Source of the DNA: Ettlia oleoabundans
Taxonomy: Eukaryota; Chlorophyta; Chlorophyceae; Chlamydomonadales
Assembly (NCBI GenBank): GCA_019693395.1
Contig: JAAMXP010000488.1
Span: 5,311-47,481, forward strand
Direction of reading: 5' to 3'
DNA length: 42,171 nt
Numbering within the stretch: position 1 is the stretch's first letter; each line of letters starts with the position of its first letter. Below the pieces are notes generated by a model that was given only the letters and a program-made list of their open reading frames with translations, did no database searches and was not told where the DNA came from. Shown here one piece after another: positions 33,589 through 42,171 of this stretch. Made by a program: the position numbers and the translations under genes.

Positions 33589-33965
33589 GTTCGACGTGAT
33601 GTCAGACGCGCTGAGTTTGAGGAGAATACGACGACTGTTCTACCAGCCCAGGAGCAATCAAGACTGCGAGGCGGGCGGGGACCAGCGAGCGGCAGTGCCA
33701 GTGCCAGTTGAGCAACTATTGTAGCGGTCCGCCCCGGCGCTAATCACAGTGAAAGCGCGTCACCATGACAAAAGGAGGCAACAGTGCGGCGCCTCACGTC
33801 TTTGCCCATGGTTCTCCAGAAGGCTCCTTACTTATTACAGCAGCGTGCCGGCGACAAACTGCGGACTGCTGTATGAACACAATACAGTTGTGCGCGACGT
33901 GGGCTTTCGCAACGAGAGGCCACAAGGGAGGGCTTTGAAAGGGAGGGCGGCAGTGGTGTCGCAAC

Positions 33966-34004
33966 CTAGGTACGGCCCTGTTTCCACACCAAAGCCGTAC
34001 CTAA
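33966..34004. repeat. Inverted repeat (hairpin)
   Basis: Arms taggtacggc (33967-33976) and gccgtaccta (33994-34003) pair perfectly over 10 bp, with one mismatch and further pairing outside, around a 17-nt loop. The core ccgtac recurs at about 34027 and 34614. Confidence 0.8.
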
Positions 34005-34036
34005 GATGTGGCCGGAAAATGGCTTGGCCGTACCCA

Positions 34037-34060
34037 CCCGGGCCGAAGGCCCGGCCAGCC
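34037..34060. repeat. GC-rich palindrome cgggccgaaggcccgg
   Basis: A tight stem-loop with a GAA loop, next to the previous hairpin. It is plus-strand sequence with no gene around it. Confidence 0.75.
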
Positions 34061-34534
34061 TCTGGAGGTACAGGGAGGCAGTACCGACACGTCTGGGGGC
34101 GTGTCCCTGTCTAGGGCACCCTAACCCAACCCCTCTGCACTGTGTAACCCTCAATTGACATGCTACCAGCCATGTTTGCCATTCCTGCGGTGATAGCCCT
34201 TGGGGCTTTGGGACTAGTGTTTCCCTTGATGGCTCCCAGGCCAAACACCCAAGCAGGACAGCAAGGGCAGCGTGGAATTGCCTCAATTTTTCCAGCCCCG
34301 TGGCACGGCAGCGCAGGGGGCAGAGGGGATGCGGAAGCTGGACTTTATTGTGTAAATGAATTAAGTAGTTAGTGGTGTTGGTGACGAACATGCAGACGAC
34401 AGCGCACCACCGGATGAGCGTGCATTGCCACCTAGGCAAGGCCATGATATCCGACCTGCAGAGCCTGTTTCATCACAATCTCTATGCAGTTTCAGGTGAG
34501 TTATAAGTGCATTTTTGCTTGAAAATCGCCAGCT

Positions 34535-34600
34535 TCCGGGGGCTTCGTCCCCGGACCCCCAGCAAGGGGGGACCCCCCGCACCCCCCCGGTGCTGCCTGA
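34535..34600. repeat. G/C-run hairpin cluster
   Basis: ccgggggcttcgtccccgg forms a stem with a short loop. It is followed by alternating runs of G and C (gggggg, cccccc) up to about 34595. The composition differs from both flanks, and such clusters are common in dispersed algal repeats. Confidence 0.65.
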
Positions 34601-34788
34601 CGGCAACACTGGGCCGTACCTGCCCGCAGATTCACTTGCGACAACACTGGAGGGCGGTGCGCCTGGTTTGGCCCGTCACAGCTACCTCATTGGGTTCCTT
34701 ACTTTGAACGCTTGCGAAAATCTGTAAAGAAGCACACTATCATAAGATCCATAAGCCCTCCCCTGTAAGTGCGCCATGCTAGCTGCCA

Positions 34789-34826
34789 GAGGCCAGCACA
34801 GCACCACCCACATTTGGGCCTTTGCT
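34789..34826 (+). repeat. Left terminal inverted repeat, 38 bp
   Basis: Starts gaggccagcacagcaccacc and ends ggcctttgct. It is the exact reverse complement of 41022-41059. Confidence 0.95.
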
Positions 34827-35228
34827 AATGCGTGTCTCTCGCGCCGCCGCGTGCATTCAATACTCTTCGGTATGAGTCGAAGATATTCTTGCAGCCTTCA
34901 GAGGCCGTCTGGCGCGCAGGGCTTGTGCGATCACATGTGCTTCGCCCTGGGCAGTTCTTCACCGCGGGCTTTTGGGCCGTGAAAGCGTTAGGTTCGGGTT
35001 GGGAAGTCGTAATTCAAGCGGCAACCATGCCAGGTTAAGCCAGTAGGGTACTTCTGCTAGAGGCGGGCGGCATGGCACAGCACTTGGTTGAATTCACTGC
35101 TCTGCAGGGCCACTTGTTTCCGACTGGACCTGCTTCAGCCGGTTAAATAACATAGTTACCATGGCTTTATATACAGTTTGCAGTTTTCATGCACAACATC
35201 AGCCCAGACTCACACTAGCGGCAGCAGT

Positions 35229-38200
35229 TCATTGGTTCGGGGCGCTGGGCGGGGCAGCGGGCACCACAGCGACTGGCGCTGCCAGCACTGCTTGCATACC
35301 CAACATTGACTGCAATTGGGCATCATGAATGTGCTGCTGGAGTGCTGCTGCAGCAGCTGCGTTTTCATACATCGAGTAAGGCAGGAACATTTGCTGCTGC
35401 CGGGTGAGTACCGATTCCCAAAGTGGTGGTGGCCGCATCAAAGATCCGCCAACCAGCGGCACTTGCTGCCGTGCCTGCTGTTGCTGCTGGTCCTGCTGCA
35501 ACTTGATGACGCCGCTCCAACAGCCGTTGCGATTGTACAGCAGGCACCAGCAAGGGCGCCTGATGCTGCCGCAAAGCCTCAAGTGCTGCACGCGCCTGGG
35601 GCCTGTTCTAGGTTGCTGATCAAATTGGCCACATCGCGCAGCGCTGCTTCATCATCCTTTGCAGCAGGGAATCCGCTGGGCGCAGTGCGCATACGCTTGG
35701 TCTGGGGGCTCCACGGCTGACTTGGCTTGCCAACAGCCACAGCCACATTGTCGGCGTTCTCAGCAGCCCCCTCGCCATCTAGTGCGGTGCTGTTACCTGA
35801 TCGCCCTCTGGCCCGCTTGGAGCGTTTCTGTAAGGAAGCGGGTGCAATCAATGCAGATGTGAACCGCGGTTACTTTTCCATGTGTTGTGCAGGAACAGGT
35901 CCAGAGCGGCTCAAAGGCGGCGGCGGCACCTCACCGTTTTTGGGAAATGTGCACGGTACTTTGTTTGCCAGGCGCGCACTGCATCCAACAGTGCAATGCG
36001 CATCTGCGTGCAAAGCTGGCGAAGAGAGTGAGGGGAATACATACAGTGCCTGCTTGCTGGCAATTCGTCCCCGGAACTACCCAGCATTACCGTACCGCTT
36101 CAAGCGTGGCATCTTGAGCTGCTGCTCTCTTCGCCTGCAGCTGCTCAATGAGTTCGCTGAACTGAATCATGATGGCTTCATCAGGCTGGGCTGCTGCTGC
36201 AACATGTGTTACAAAGACCGCCCCATCAACTGCCTCAACAGGCTCAGGCTCGTCAGCTGCTGCGGCTGCCTCTGCTGGCGGTGCTGCCTCCAACTCGTCA
36301 GCTGATGCAGCTTCTTGCACATCCTCTTCCCTCATGCTATCCACAGTAAGGCCCCACTTTTCCAGGCCGCCCAGCTCCCTGAAGGGTGAATCACTGGGGG
36401 CAGTGAGGGAAATACAAGAAGCAGCGGCAGGCGGTGGCCAACAGGCAGATGCAAAATAGAACTAAAACAGCAGAGCGGCATTAGCATTAATACACTGCTT
36501 GCCTTGCCACAGCGCGGATGTGCTTGCACAGCAAATCGGTGCTGTCCGGGCAGGTGCACCGCACGTGCGGCAGCGACACCTCATTCCAAGCACCACGGCG
36601 GGAATTGGACTTGACGCGGCCCTCGCCGACAGTACCGTCAAGGATTTCAACTGCCCCATCCTGGCAGAGCTTCAGTGCAGCAATCTCCCACGCGGCGATA
36701 GATTCCATACGCTTCCAATTGATCTGGCGGCCAACGCTTTGCTGTCTTAACTTAGCTATGAAGAATGTGCGGATCTGGCTCAATAAAGTGGTCAGGAGAT
36801 TGTCCGGACGCTTGTTGTGCTTGCCCTGGGTATGGGTGGGAGGTGGGGACTGGCTCAGTTGAGACAGAACAGAGAAACTGCCAATATGTTGCTACGCAGT
36901 CCTGCTGCCTGCCAGCATGCTGCTTGTTGCCTGCTACCTTTCTAGCAACTTAGTGTGTTCAGACAGCCTCACCTTCAAGAAGAAATACTTCAGGTTACGG
37001 AAGAAGCGCTCGATCCAATTGTTGGTTTCCATCTTGAACGAAATGCGAATGCGCTTCTGTCGAACTGCATTGCACCACATGTTGCGGATTCGGTCTGCGC
37101 TGGGACAGGGAGGGGATTTGTCAACTTCCTGCCGGTTTCCAGTCTGTCCAGCCCCTGTGGCAACAAAGCAAGCTGCAAGCAGGACGCACCTGATGACAAC
37201 CATTCACTTTGCAAATAACTGAGAATCTTGGTATATTTCAAGCCATTCAGGTAGCCTTTAAGATCTTTTAGCTTGTCATCAGATTCTTGCAAGCTGGCCA
37301 GTTTGACGGGGCGCACAAGCCGGAGAATCATTGCCTGATGCTCCTGCAAGCAGAGCATCACAGCTGGCACGACTGCTGTGCATGTGGTGCTACAAACAGC
37401 TGCCAGCATGCCCCCCACGTACCGGATGCACTCTGTTGTCGCTGCGCTTCAGATAGTGCTGCCAGGCTTGCATGACATGAAAGTAACAAAGTCTAATCTC
37501 CACATCAGCCAGTGAGCTCTCCTCAATAGCAAGTATCTCGGTGGCTGCAGGACAGAGGGAGTGCACAAGGAACCTGTGGAGCACTGGATGGCAGCAGGAG
37601 CCTGCCGCCAGCTGCAACACACCTGACTTATCGATCACAATGACACGTGGCTGGAAAGATGGATTTGCCCCCTTCACCACATCCAAGAATGTAGTGATAG
37701 GCTCATGAGACTCGCTGGAAGTGATGCAGTAAGCAAGGGGGATGGCTTAACCAAAGGCATTGGGCGCGATGAGCGCATACAACGGCCAGCGGTAACAGTT
37801 GACCTGGCCAGTGGCATCCAGGAACACAGCGTCAAGACCGCCCTTCTTAGCTTCCCGAATGAATTCTCGCTGCCGCTCTTGTTGCACCACCATTAAGAAG
37901 GCCTTGCAATTCGTCTGCAAACATTTCTTCTACCCTGCACATAAATGCAGCGGTACTGCCTGTCAGCCGCAACACAGCATTTCCAGCAGCAACAAGCGAC
38001 GCATGATCGTGTCAAGATTGTCTCGACGTAAATGTAAGCATATAGACGAAGGCAAAATGTCTAAGACTGCAGTCAGGGTGCGCTCAGCCGACACATGCCA
38101 GCAGTCAACCCCCCGGCTGCTGCGCACGCTGCAAGTAGTGGCCAGTGCACTTCGGACACAACCTTGGTGGCAGCACAAGCACACCTGAGTTCTTTCCATA

Positions 38201-40973
38201 GCAGGAACATCAAAGGTTTTGGTGAAAGATGATGTCTGCATCGCCAACAGTGGCAGCGGTGTGCGGTATCCCCTCGGTGAGCCCGCCGCAACGCCGCCTG
38301 ATGTGCTCCGCGATGGCCTGCTGGTCATCGGGGTGCAGACATGCATTCAATTTGAACTGCTTGTCTAGTTCTCGAATTTGCTCCAAGGTTGGGAGCCAGC
38401 GTGAATCACTGGAAGGGTCGTCGGCTTTGGGAGCGGTAGGGGACAAGTCAGCGCCTGCACACACCTTGGGAGCATGAGTAACCAAAGGAGAACACAAGCA
38501 GACTATGACACAGTTAGCCGCACTCACCAACTGGCAACAACTTAGGTCATGAAAAGCGTGGAAAATAAAGTGAATGCTGGCACCCGAGCGCAGCTTGTCA
38601 ATGATATTACAACGGACAGACGGGTGCAGGCGGCGGCGGGCAGCATGCTGGCCGCAAGTGGGCTTGTGCTCGCCGCCCAATGTCACCAGCACTGTGCCGT
38701 CACAGGCAACTCTGGCGTACACATGAAAAGTACAGCCATCCTTGTGGCTGCCTATGAAGTGCGTGGCTTTGTGCCTGCAAGCAGAGTGAAACTTTGAGAA
38801 AACAAGCCACAAATTGCGCCACCACAAACTGCACCCCAGCACACAGCAGAGCTCCCAACGCGCCTGCCACGCCCTTTGGCTGCAACGTAGCCAGACAAAA
38901 ATTTGTCCTGCTCAGTTGATGCATTTCCATCAGGCGGCTTCGATGACGAAGTCCCATGGCAGTGGCAGCGGAAATACATTATATACAACAGACAGTTTCC
39001 TCGGGGCTGGTCCTTCTTTCCCTACCACGTGGCACGATCATTAGGGTCATAGCCAGGTGCAGTTTTGTCAACCCCCGATCCCGGCTCAATCTTGTTCAGG
39101 TTCCAAACCACGCCCTGCTTGTCTTCATTGAGAGCTTGTGAAGCTGCAAGCTCATCCGTGGAGGGCAGCTTGATTGTTGCTGGGGCCTGCAACGATGTGG
39201 AATGAAGAGGGAGGAGCGGCAGTGATAAGGACAGCCACTGCTCTTTACTTTAGCATGAGGGATACCTGCTGGCGGGCGCAGGCAGCAAAGGAATACTTGT
39301 AAGTGGTGGGCCGCAGCCAGCACATGTCCCATGCCCACCTGGCTGGCACACTCCTCATCCACAGCAGCGCAGCACGCCTTGCACGTCTTGTACGCAGCAG
39401 ACTTGAACTTGGACGGGCTCATCGTGGTGGCGGCCAGCAGCAGCGGCGGCCGCCGCATGCTGTTCCCTCTGCTCGGTCTTCTTTGCCCGGCAGTTCACAC
39501 AGCCAGTGGTGTACTGCTGGTTATGCTTGCCTGCTTTCCCTCTGCCCTGGCATTTGCGAAGGAAGGCCGACAAGGGGAAGGTTCTACGGCACTTGTTGCA
39601 TCGTCGCTCCGCTGCGGTACTTCCTTTCTGCAGCACCGGAGGGGCGAAGGACTGGTAGTACTTGTTGCATTATATTGCAGAGATGTCCCAAGCAGCAAGA
39701 CACCTAGCGGGCGTGGCTGCAGCCCCGCACCCTGTCCTGTTCGCCAAGGCTTGGCAACAAGATGCCTTGGCAGCGAGATGCTCATCTGGGAAGGGCTGCC
39801 CTCACCGGCATCTTGGGGCTGCTCTTTGGCTGTGTCTCCCTCCTGTACATCAGAAAGCAACACCACTACTGAGGCATTTAATGGTACAGCGAATAGCGAA
39901 TATAGCTGGCATTGCCCACACCCAGCAACTGGGGAAAGGAAGCCGCTGGAAACTTTGGTGCAAAGGTATGCGCTCATACCCACCTGGCAGGCTTGCTGCT
40001 GCGCCTCGGAGAAGCCTGGAAGTGCCTCATCATCCAGCGTACTAAATGAGTTGTGCCGGGTAATCGGTGCGGGCGCATGCTGAGGTGAGCGGCGCTGGGC
40101 AGTTGCAAAGGTGACTGCCATAGCCGGCGGGCTGGCAGCGGGCGCCCGCGGCGGAGAGGCAGACTGCTGCGAAGAGGCCTGCTGCAATCTCCGCTGTGCT
40201 GGATTCCTACCAGGTGGATCTTTCACTATGAAGGCAGCGATATTCACCCCCAGGCTACGCCAAGCTGCTGCCAGATCCGAAAAGTCTGTCCGCCGATCAA
40301 TGACGAGGGCCACCAGCGCATCCCGCAGCTGCTCCATACCCTCAACGCGTATGATGAAACCACCACTTAAAGTTTTTGCTGCCAGTGGGCTGCAGCATGT
40401 TGCCTATGTCGTTGGACAAATATATTTCATCAATCACTGCCTTGCCGTCCCTGTGCTGCCAAGTCAAAAGCAGCGGCACGGTGTGCTCGCTGATGCACTC
40501 GGTGAGGGTGAGGAAGCCGCGGCTGGGTGCTGATCCATGTTTGTGAATTTCTTCTGCTGCCTACTGCACTGCCGTGATGGCATCTAGGATGGTACTGTCT
40601 GGAAAGCAGCCTCAAAGCCGTCGGGGAGCGAGGCGTCAGGCGGCATCACCGCCGCTTCCCAGGTGCCCAAGTGCTGTATGCCGGAAACATGAAGCGGCGC
40701 CTCTTTTGGTTCCAGAGTGTCATTGTATTGCTTAAAAAGCCGTTCATGCTGCGCCACAGGCTCCTCCACAAACTTTGAGTTGCGCTGATCGCTTATGCTC
40801 TCTCCTTCAGCGAAGGCACGGCCCTTCTCTGCTGCAATCAGGACACATGCGTTGCGGGAACCCTGAGAGGCGGAAGTGAGCACCACGCGGGCCTCTGGGG
40901 ACCTGCTGCCATTGCCAGGCAACATGTGCCGAGCAAAGCCCGTCGCATGGTGGGTTGAAAAGGACCAAGACAT
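35229..40973 (-). CDS. MULE transposase with Cys-rich N-terminal module and SWIM zinc finger (multi-exon)
   Basis: Cut-and-paste transposase inferred to move the surrounding element. Not all exon joins are resolved. Order from the N-terminus: first exon 40973-40596 (starts MSWSFSTHHATGFARHML); a segment at about 40420-40207 with GMEQLRDALVALVIDRRTDF; a CxxC...CxxC module at 39600-39450 (RRCNKCRRTFPLSAF...GCVNCRAKK); an N-terminal DNA-binding-like region at 38800-38560 (THFIGSHKDGCTFHVYARV...GGEHKPTCG). The MULE core follows: AVFLDATGQVNCYRWPLYAL near 37.80 kb (first Asp), PRVIVIDKS near 37.63 kb (second Asp), then ESSLADVEIRLCYFHVMQAW and ETNNWIERFFRNLKYF near 37.0 kb. The SWIM motif CTCPDSTDLLCKHIRAV lies near 36.55 kb, and a Gln/Ala-rich tail ends about 35229. 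Near 35.6 kb the frame changes twice without a clear intron, so a frameshift is possible there. Confidence 0.78.
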
Positions 40974-41021
40974 GATGCGAAAGTGTCGGGAAGAGCGAAC
41001 AGGGCGTTTGGAGAGTGGATC

Positions 41022-41059
41022 AGCAAAGGCCCAAATGTGGGTGGTGCTGTGCTGGCCTC
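41022..41059 (-). repeat. Right terminal inverted repeat, 38 bp
   Basis: Exact reverse complement of the left repeat at 34789-34826. Its outer edge is about 105 bp upstream of the kinase start at 41166. Confidence 0.95.
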
Positions 41060-41165
41060 CGAGGGAGAGCTGGCATGGGTGGTAGCGGAGTTATTGAACG
41101 AGATTTGCTGGAGAGTTAAGAACAGCTCTCAAACGTTTGCTGCCGGCCCGCAGCTTGTCGTGTTG

Positions 41166-42171
41166 ATGTCAGCATCAAACACCCCAGCGTAGATTTGGTT
41201 TCGTAATTGCGTTGAGCTGGTTGACCACGAATGGAAAAGGGTTTACACCAGAGGGGCGGCGGACCACCGTGCGTACCTTTTGCCTGCTTGTTGCTGCACT
41301 TAGCGCACCACAGGCTCAAGTGACTCTCTTTGCTGTTTGTAGGCTGGATGAGCCGGCCACAAAGCAGCTGGGGCGCTATACAGAGGTGAGCGCAGCGCTG
41401 GTTCAGCGGGAAGCAGCCTGCTTCTGAAACTAGATAGGCAGCGCGGCGGTGGCAGTCACTGCACGCTGTGCACCACCGCCCTGTGCTGCAGCTGGGCTCG
41501 CTGGGCACCGGTACCTACGGGTTGGTGGTACGGGCACGCGATGCCAACGACCCTGATGCACCCGACGTCGCAATTAAGCTGCTACCGCGCGGCGGCTTTG
41601 TGAGTGCTGCCGCCACCTGAGTGCACTCGCACCACTTGGAAGGTGGCTGGTGCCATTGCCCATGCACGAGCCCAACCGCATGTTTCTCAAGGCCTTTTGG
41701 GTTGGGCCAGAGCAAACCAGGTTCATCAAACACGTTGCTTAGCTACGGTACAGGTTGCCACGCCAAGCCCTTGCCGCAGCACCCCAGTGATTCACGCATG
41801 GAATGTAATACCACTGCTACTGCCCCTACCCATGCCTGCGTCCCTGCTTTGTGCATAGTTTTCCAGTTGTGCATGCTTGCAATACACCTGCCATGGCAAC
41901 ATTTCAACGTGCTTAGCAACCCCCTGGTGCCAACATAGTAGCGTACTGGCTTGTGCAGGTGCGTGAGTATAGGCGGTATGTGCTGCGTGAGGTGATGCAT
42001 CACGGCGGTCTGAAGCACCCATTCATCGTGGACCTGCGTGAGATCTTCCTCACACCTCAGTACCTAGCGATAGTCATGGAATATGCGCGAGGAGGCAACG
42101 TGAGCCGGCAAGAGCGGGACTGGGGGCAAGTATTGCAGGGGCACAGAGCTGGGAAGGGACAAGGAGAGAGG
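41166..42171 (+). CDS. SnRK2-like serine/threonine protein kinase, N-terminal part (partial)
   Basis: Exons 41166-41188, 41343-41385, 41492-41599 and 41959-42099 join in frame (315 nt, 105 residues); the rest lies beyond the right edge. The model starts MSASNTPALDEPATKQLGRYTEL. Kinase subdomain I is GTGTYG (Gly-rich loop), subdomain II is VAIKLL with the ATP-binding lysine, and subdomain III is RRYVLREVMHHGGLKHPFIV with the partner glutamate. The hinge region is FLTPQYLAIVMEYARGGN. The LTPxxLAIVMEYAxGG hinge and the short N-terminus are typical of SnRK2 kinases (osmotic-stress and ABA-linked in plants) and their algal relatives. Activation loop and C-terminal domains are not in view. The first exon (23 nt) rests on phase only; the next in-frame evidence begins at 41343. 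The MULE element lies directly upstream. Confidence 0.85.

Larger units (their letters stand above)
33589..34773. other. Intergenic spacer between DnaJ promoter and MULE element, with hairpins
   Basis: About 1.2 kb. The first 150 bp should hold the DnaJ promoter. From 33.96 kb on, the sequence is full of short inverted repeats and GC-rich runs (annotated separately) and has no convincing gene. The frames at 33749-34114 and 34160-34372 have no recognisable domain. It may be remains of another mobile element. Confidence 0.5.
34774..41078 (-). mobile_element. MULE-type DNA transposon, complete by its inverted repeats
   Basis: A 6.3-kb segment bounded by a perfect 38-bp terminal inverted repeat (34789-34826 and 41022-41059). 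A matching stretch just outside it (ccatgc[t/c]agct at 34774-34784 and its complement at 41068-41078) suggests slightly longer, indel-worn termini. Inside lies one large transposase gene, all on the minus strand, whose ATG is about 50 bp inside the right repeat. No clean target-site duplication is visible; the 9-mers outside the outer ends share only 5 of 9 bases. Gene content (D-D-E type MULE catalytic motifs plus a SWIM zinc finger) supports the Mutator-like superfamily. Confidence 0.85.

Noticed and set aside
34160..34372. 70-codon plus-strand frame starting with a hydrophobic stretch
   Set aside because: It looks like a signal peptide by composition only, sits in repeat-rich spacer, and has no partner exon.
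34765..41087. 9-bp target-site duplication outside the MULE ends
   Set aside because: The flanking 9-mers match at only 5 of 9 positions, which is too weak to call.
1..42171. tRNA, rRNA or CRISPR features
   Set aside because: I looked for cloverleaf cores, rRNA-like blocks and spaced repeats on both strands by eye and found none I could support.

Overview
This window is nuclear DNA of a green alga (Chlorophyta). It is GC-rich and dense with spliceosomal introns, with one intron every 100-250 coding bases. The genes present fit a plastid-bearing eukaryote: a plastid-type carbamoyl phosphate synthase, a Tat-signal protein probably sent to the thylakoid lumen, a plastid TPR-like protein and a SnRK2-like kinase. 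Several transcripts end near the chlorophyte poly(A) signal UGUAA. I rebuilt gene models by hand from protein homology, splice sites and reading phase. Eleven genes could be modelled exon by exon, and all close in frame.

Layout. 1-2661 (-): 5' part of CARB, the large subunit of carbamoyl phosphate synthase, running off the left edge. 2851-5051 (+): DPH5, for diphthamide synthesis. 5392-7562 (-): ribosomal protein uL23 (RPL23A), with an 11-nt internal micro-exon. 7857-13097 (+): a 1,119-residue COG0523/CobW metal-chaperone GTPase fused to thioredoxin-like modules and a Cys-rich tail. 13416-16547 (-): a type II membrane GT61-like glycosyltransferase. 17558-21862 (+): TFIIF alpha subunit (RAP74). 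22108-23089 (-): a small Tat-signal protein of unknown function. 23415-26185 (+): a plastid TPR-like protein with a C-terminal membrane anchor. 26524-30093 (+): a five-span membrane protein resembling tweety/prominin. 31178-33588 (-): a type B DnaJ/HSP40. About 34774-41078: a 6.3-kb MULE-type DNA transposon with 38-bp perfect inverted repeats and a multi-exon transposase carrying a SWIM zinc finger. 41166 to the right edge (+): the start of a SnRK2-like protein kinase.

The host genes alternate strands almost perfectly, giving divergent promoters of about 0.2-1.0 kb and tail-to-tail 3' ends. They are not an operon. They are mainly housekeeping functions: pyrimidine/arginine supply, translation, transcription initiation and protein folding.

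The most notable points are the GTPase-thioredoxin fusion, five likely GC-AG introns that all follow CAG, the 11-nt micro-exon, the pentaspan protein, and a transposon wedged between DnaJ and kinase promoters.
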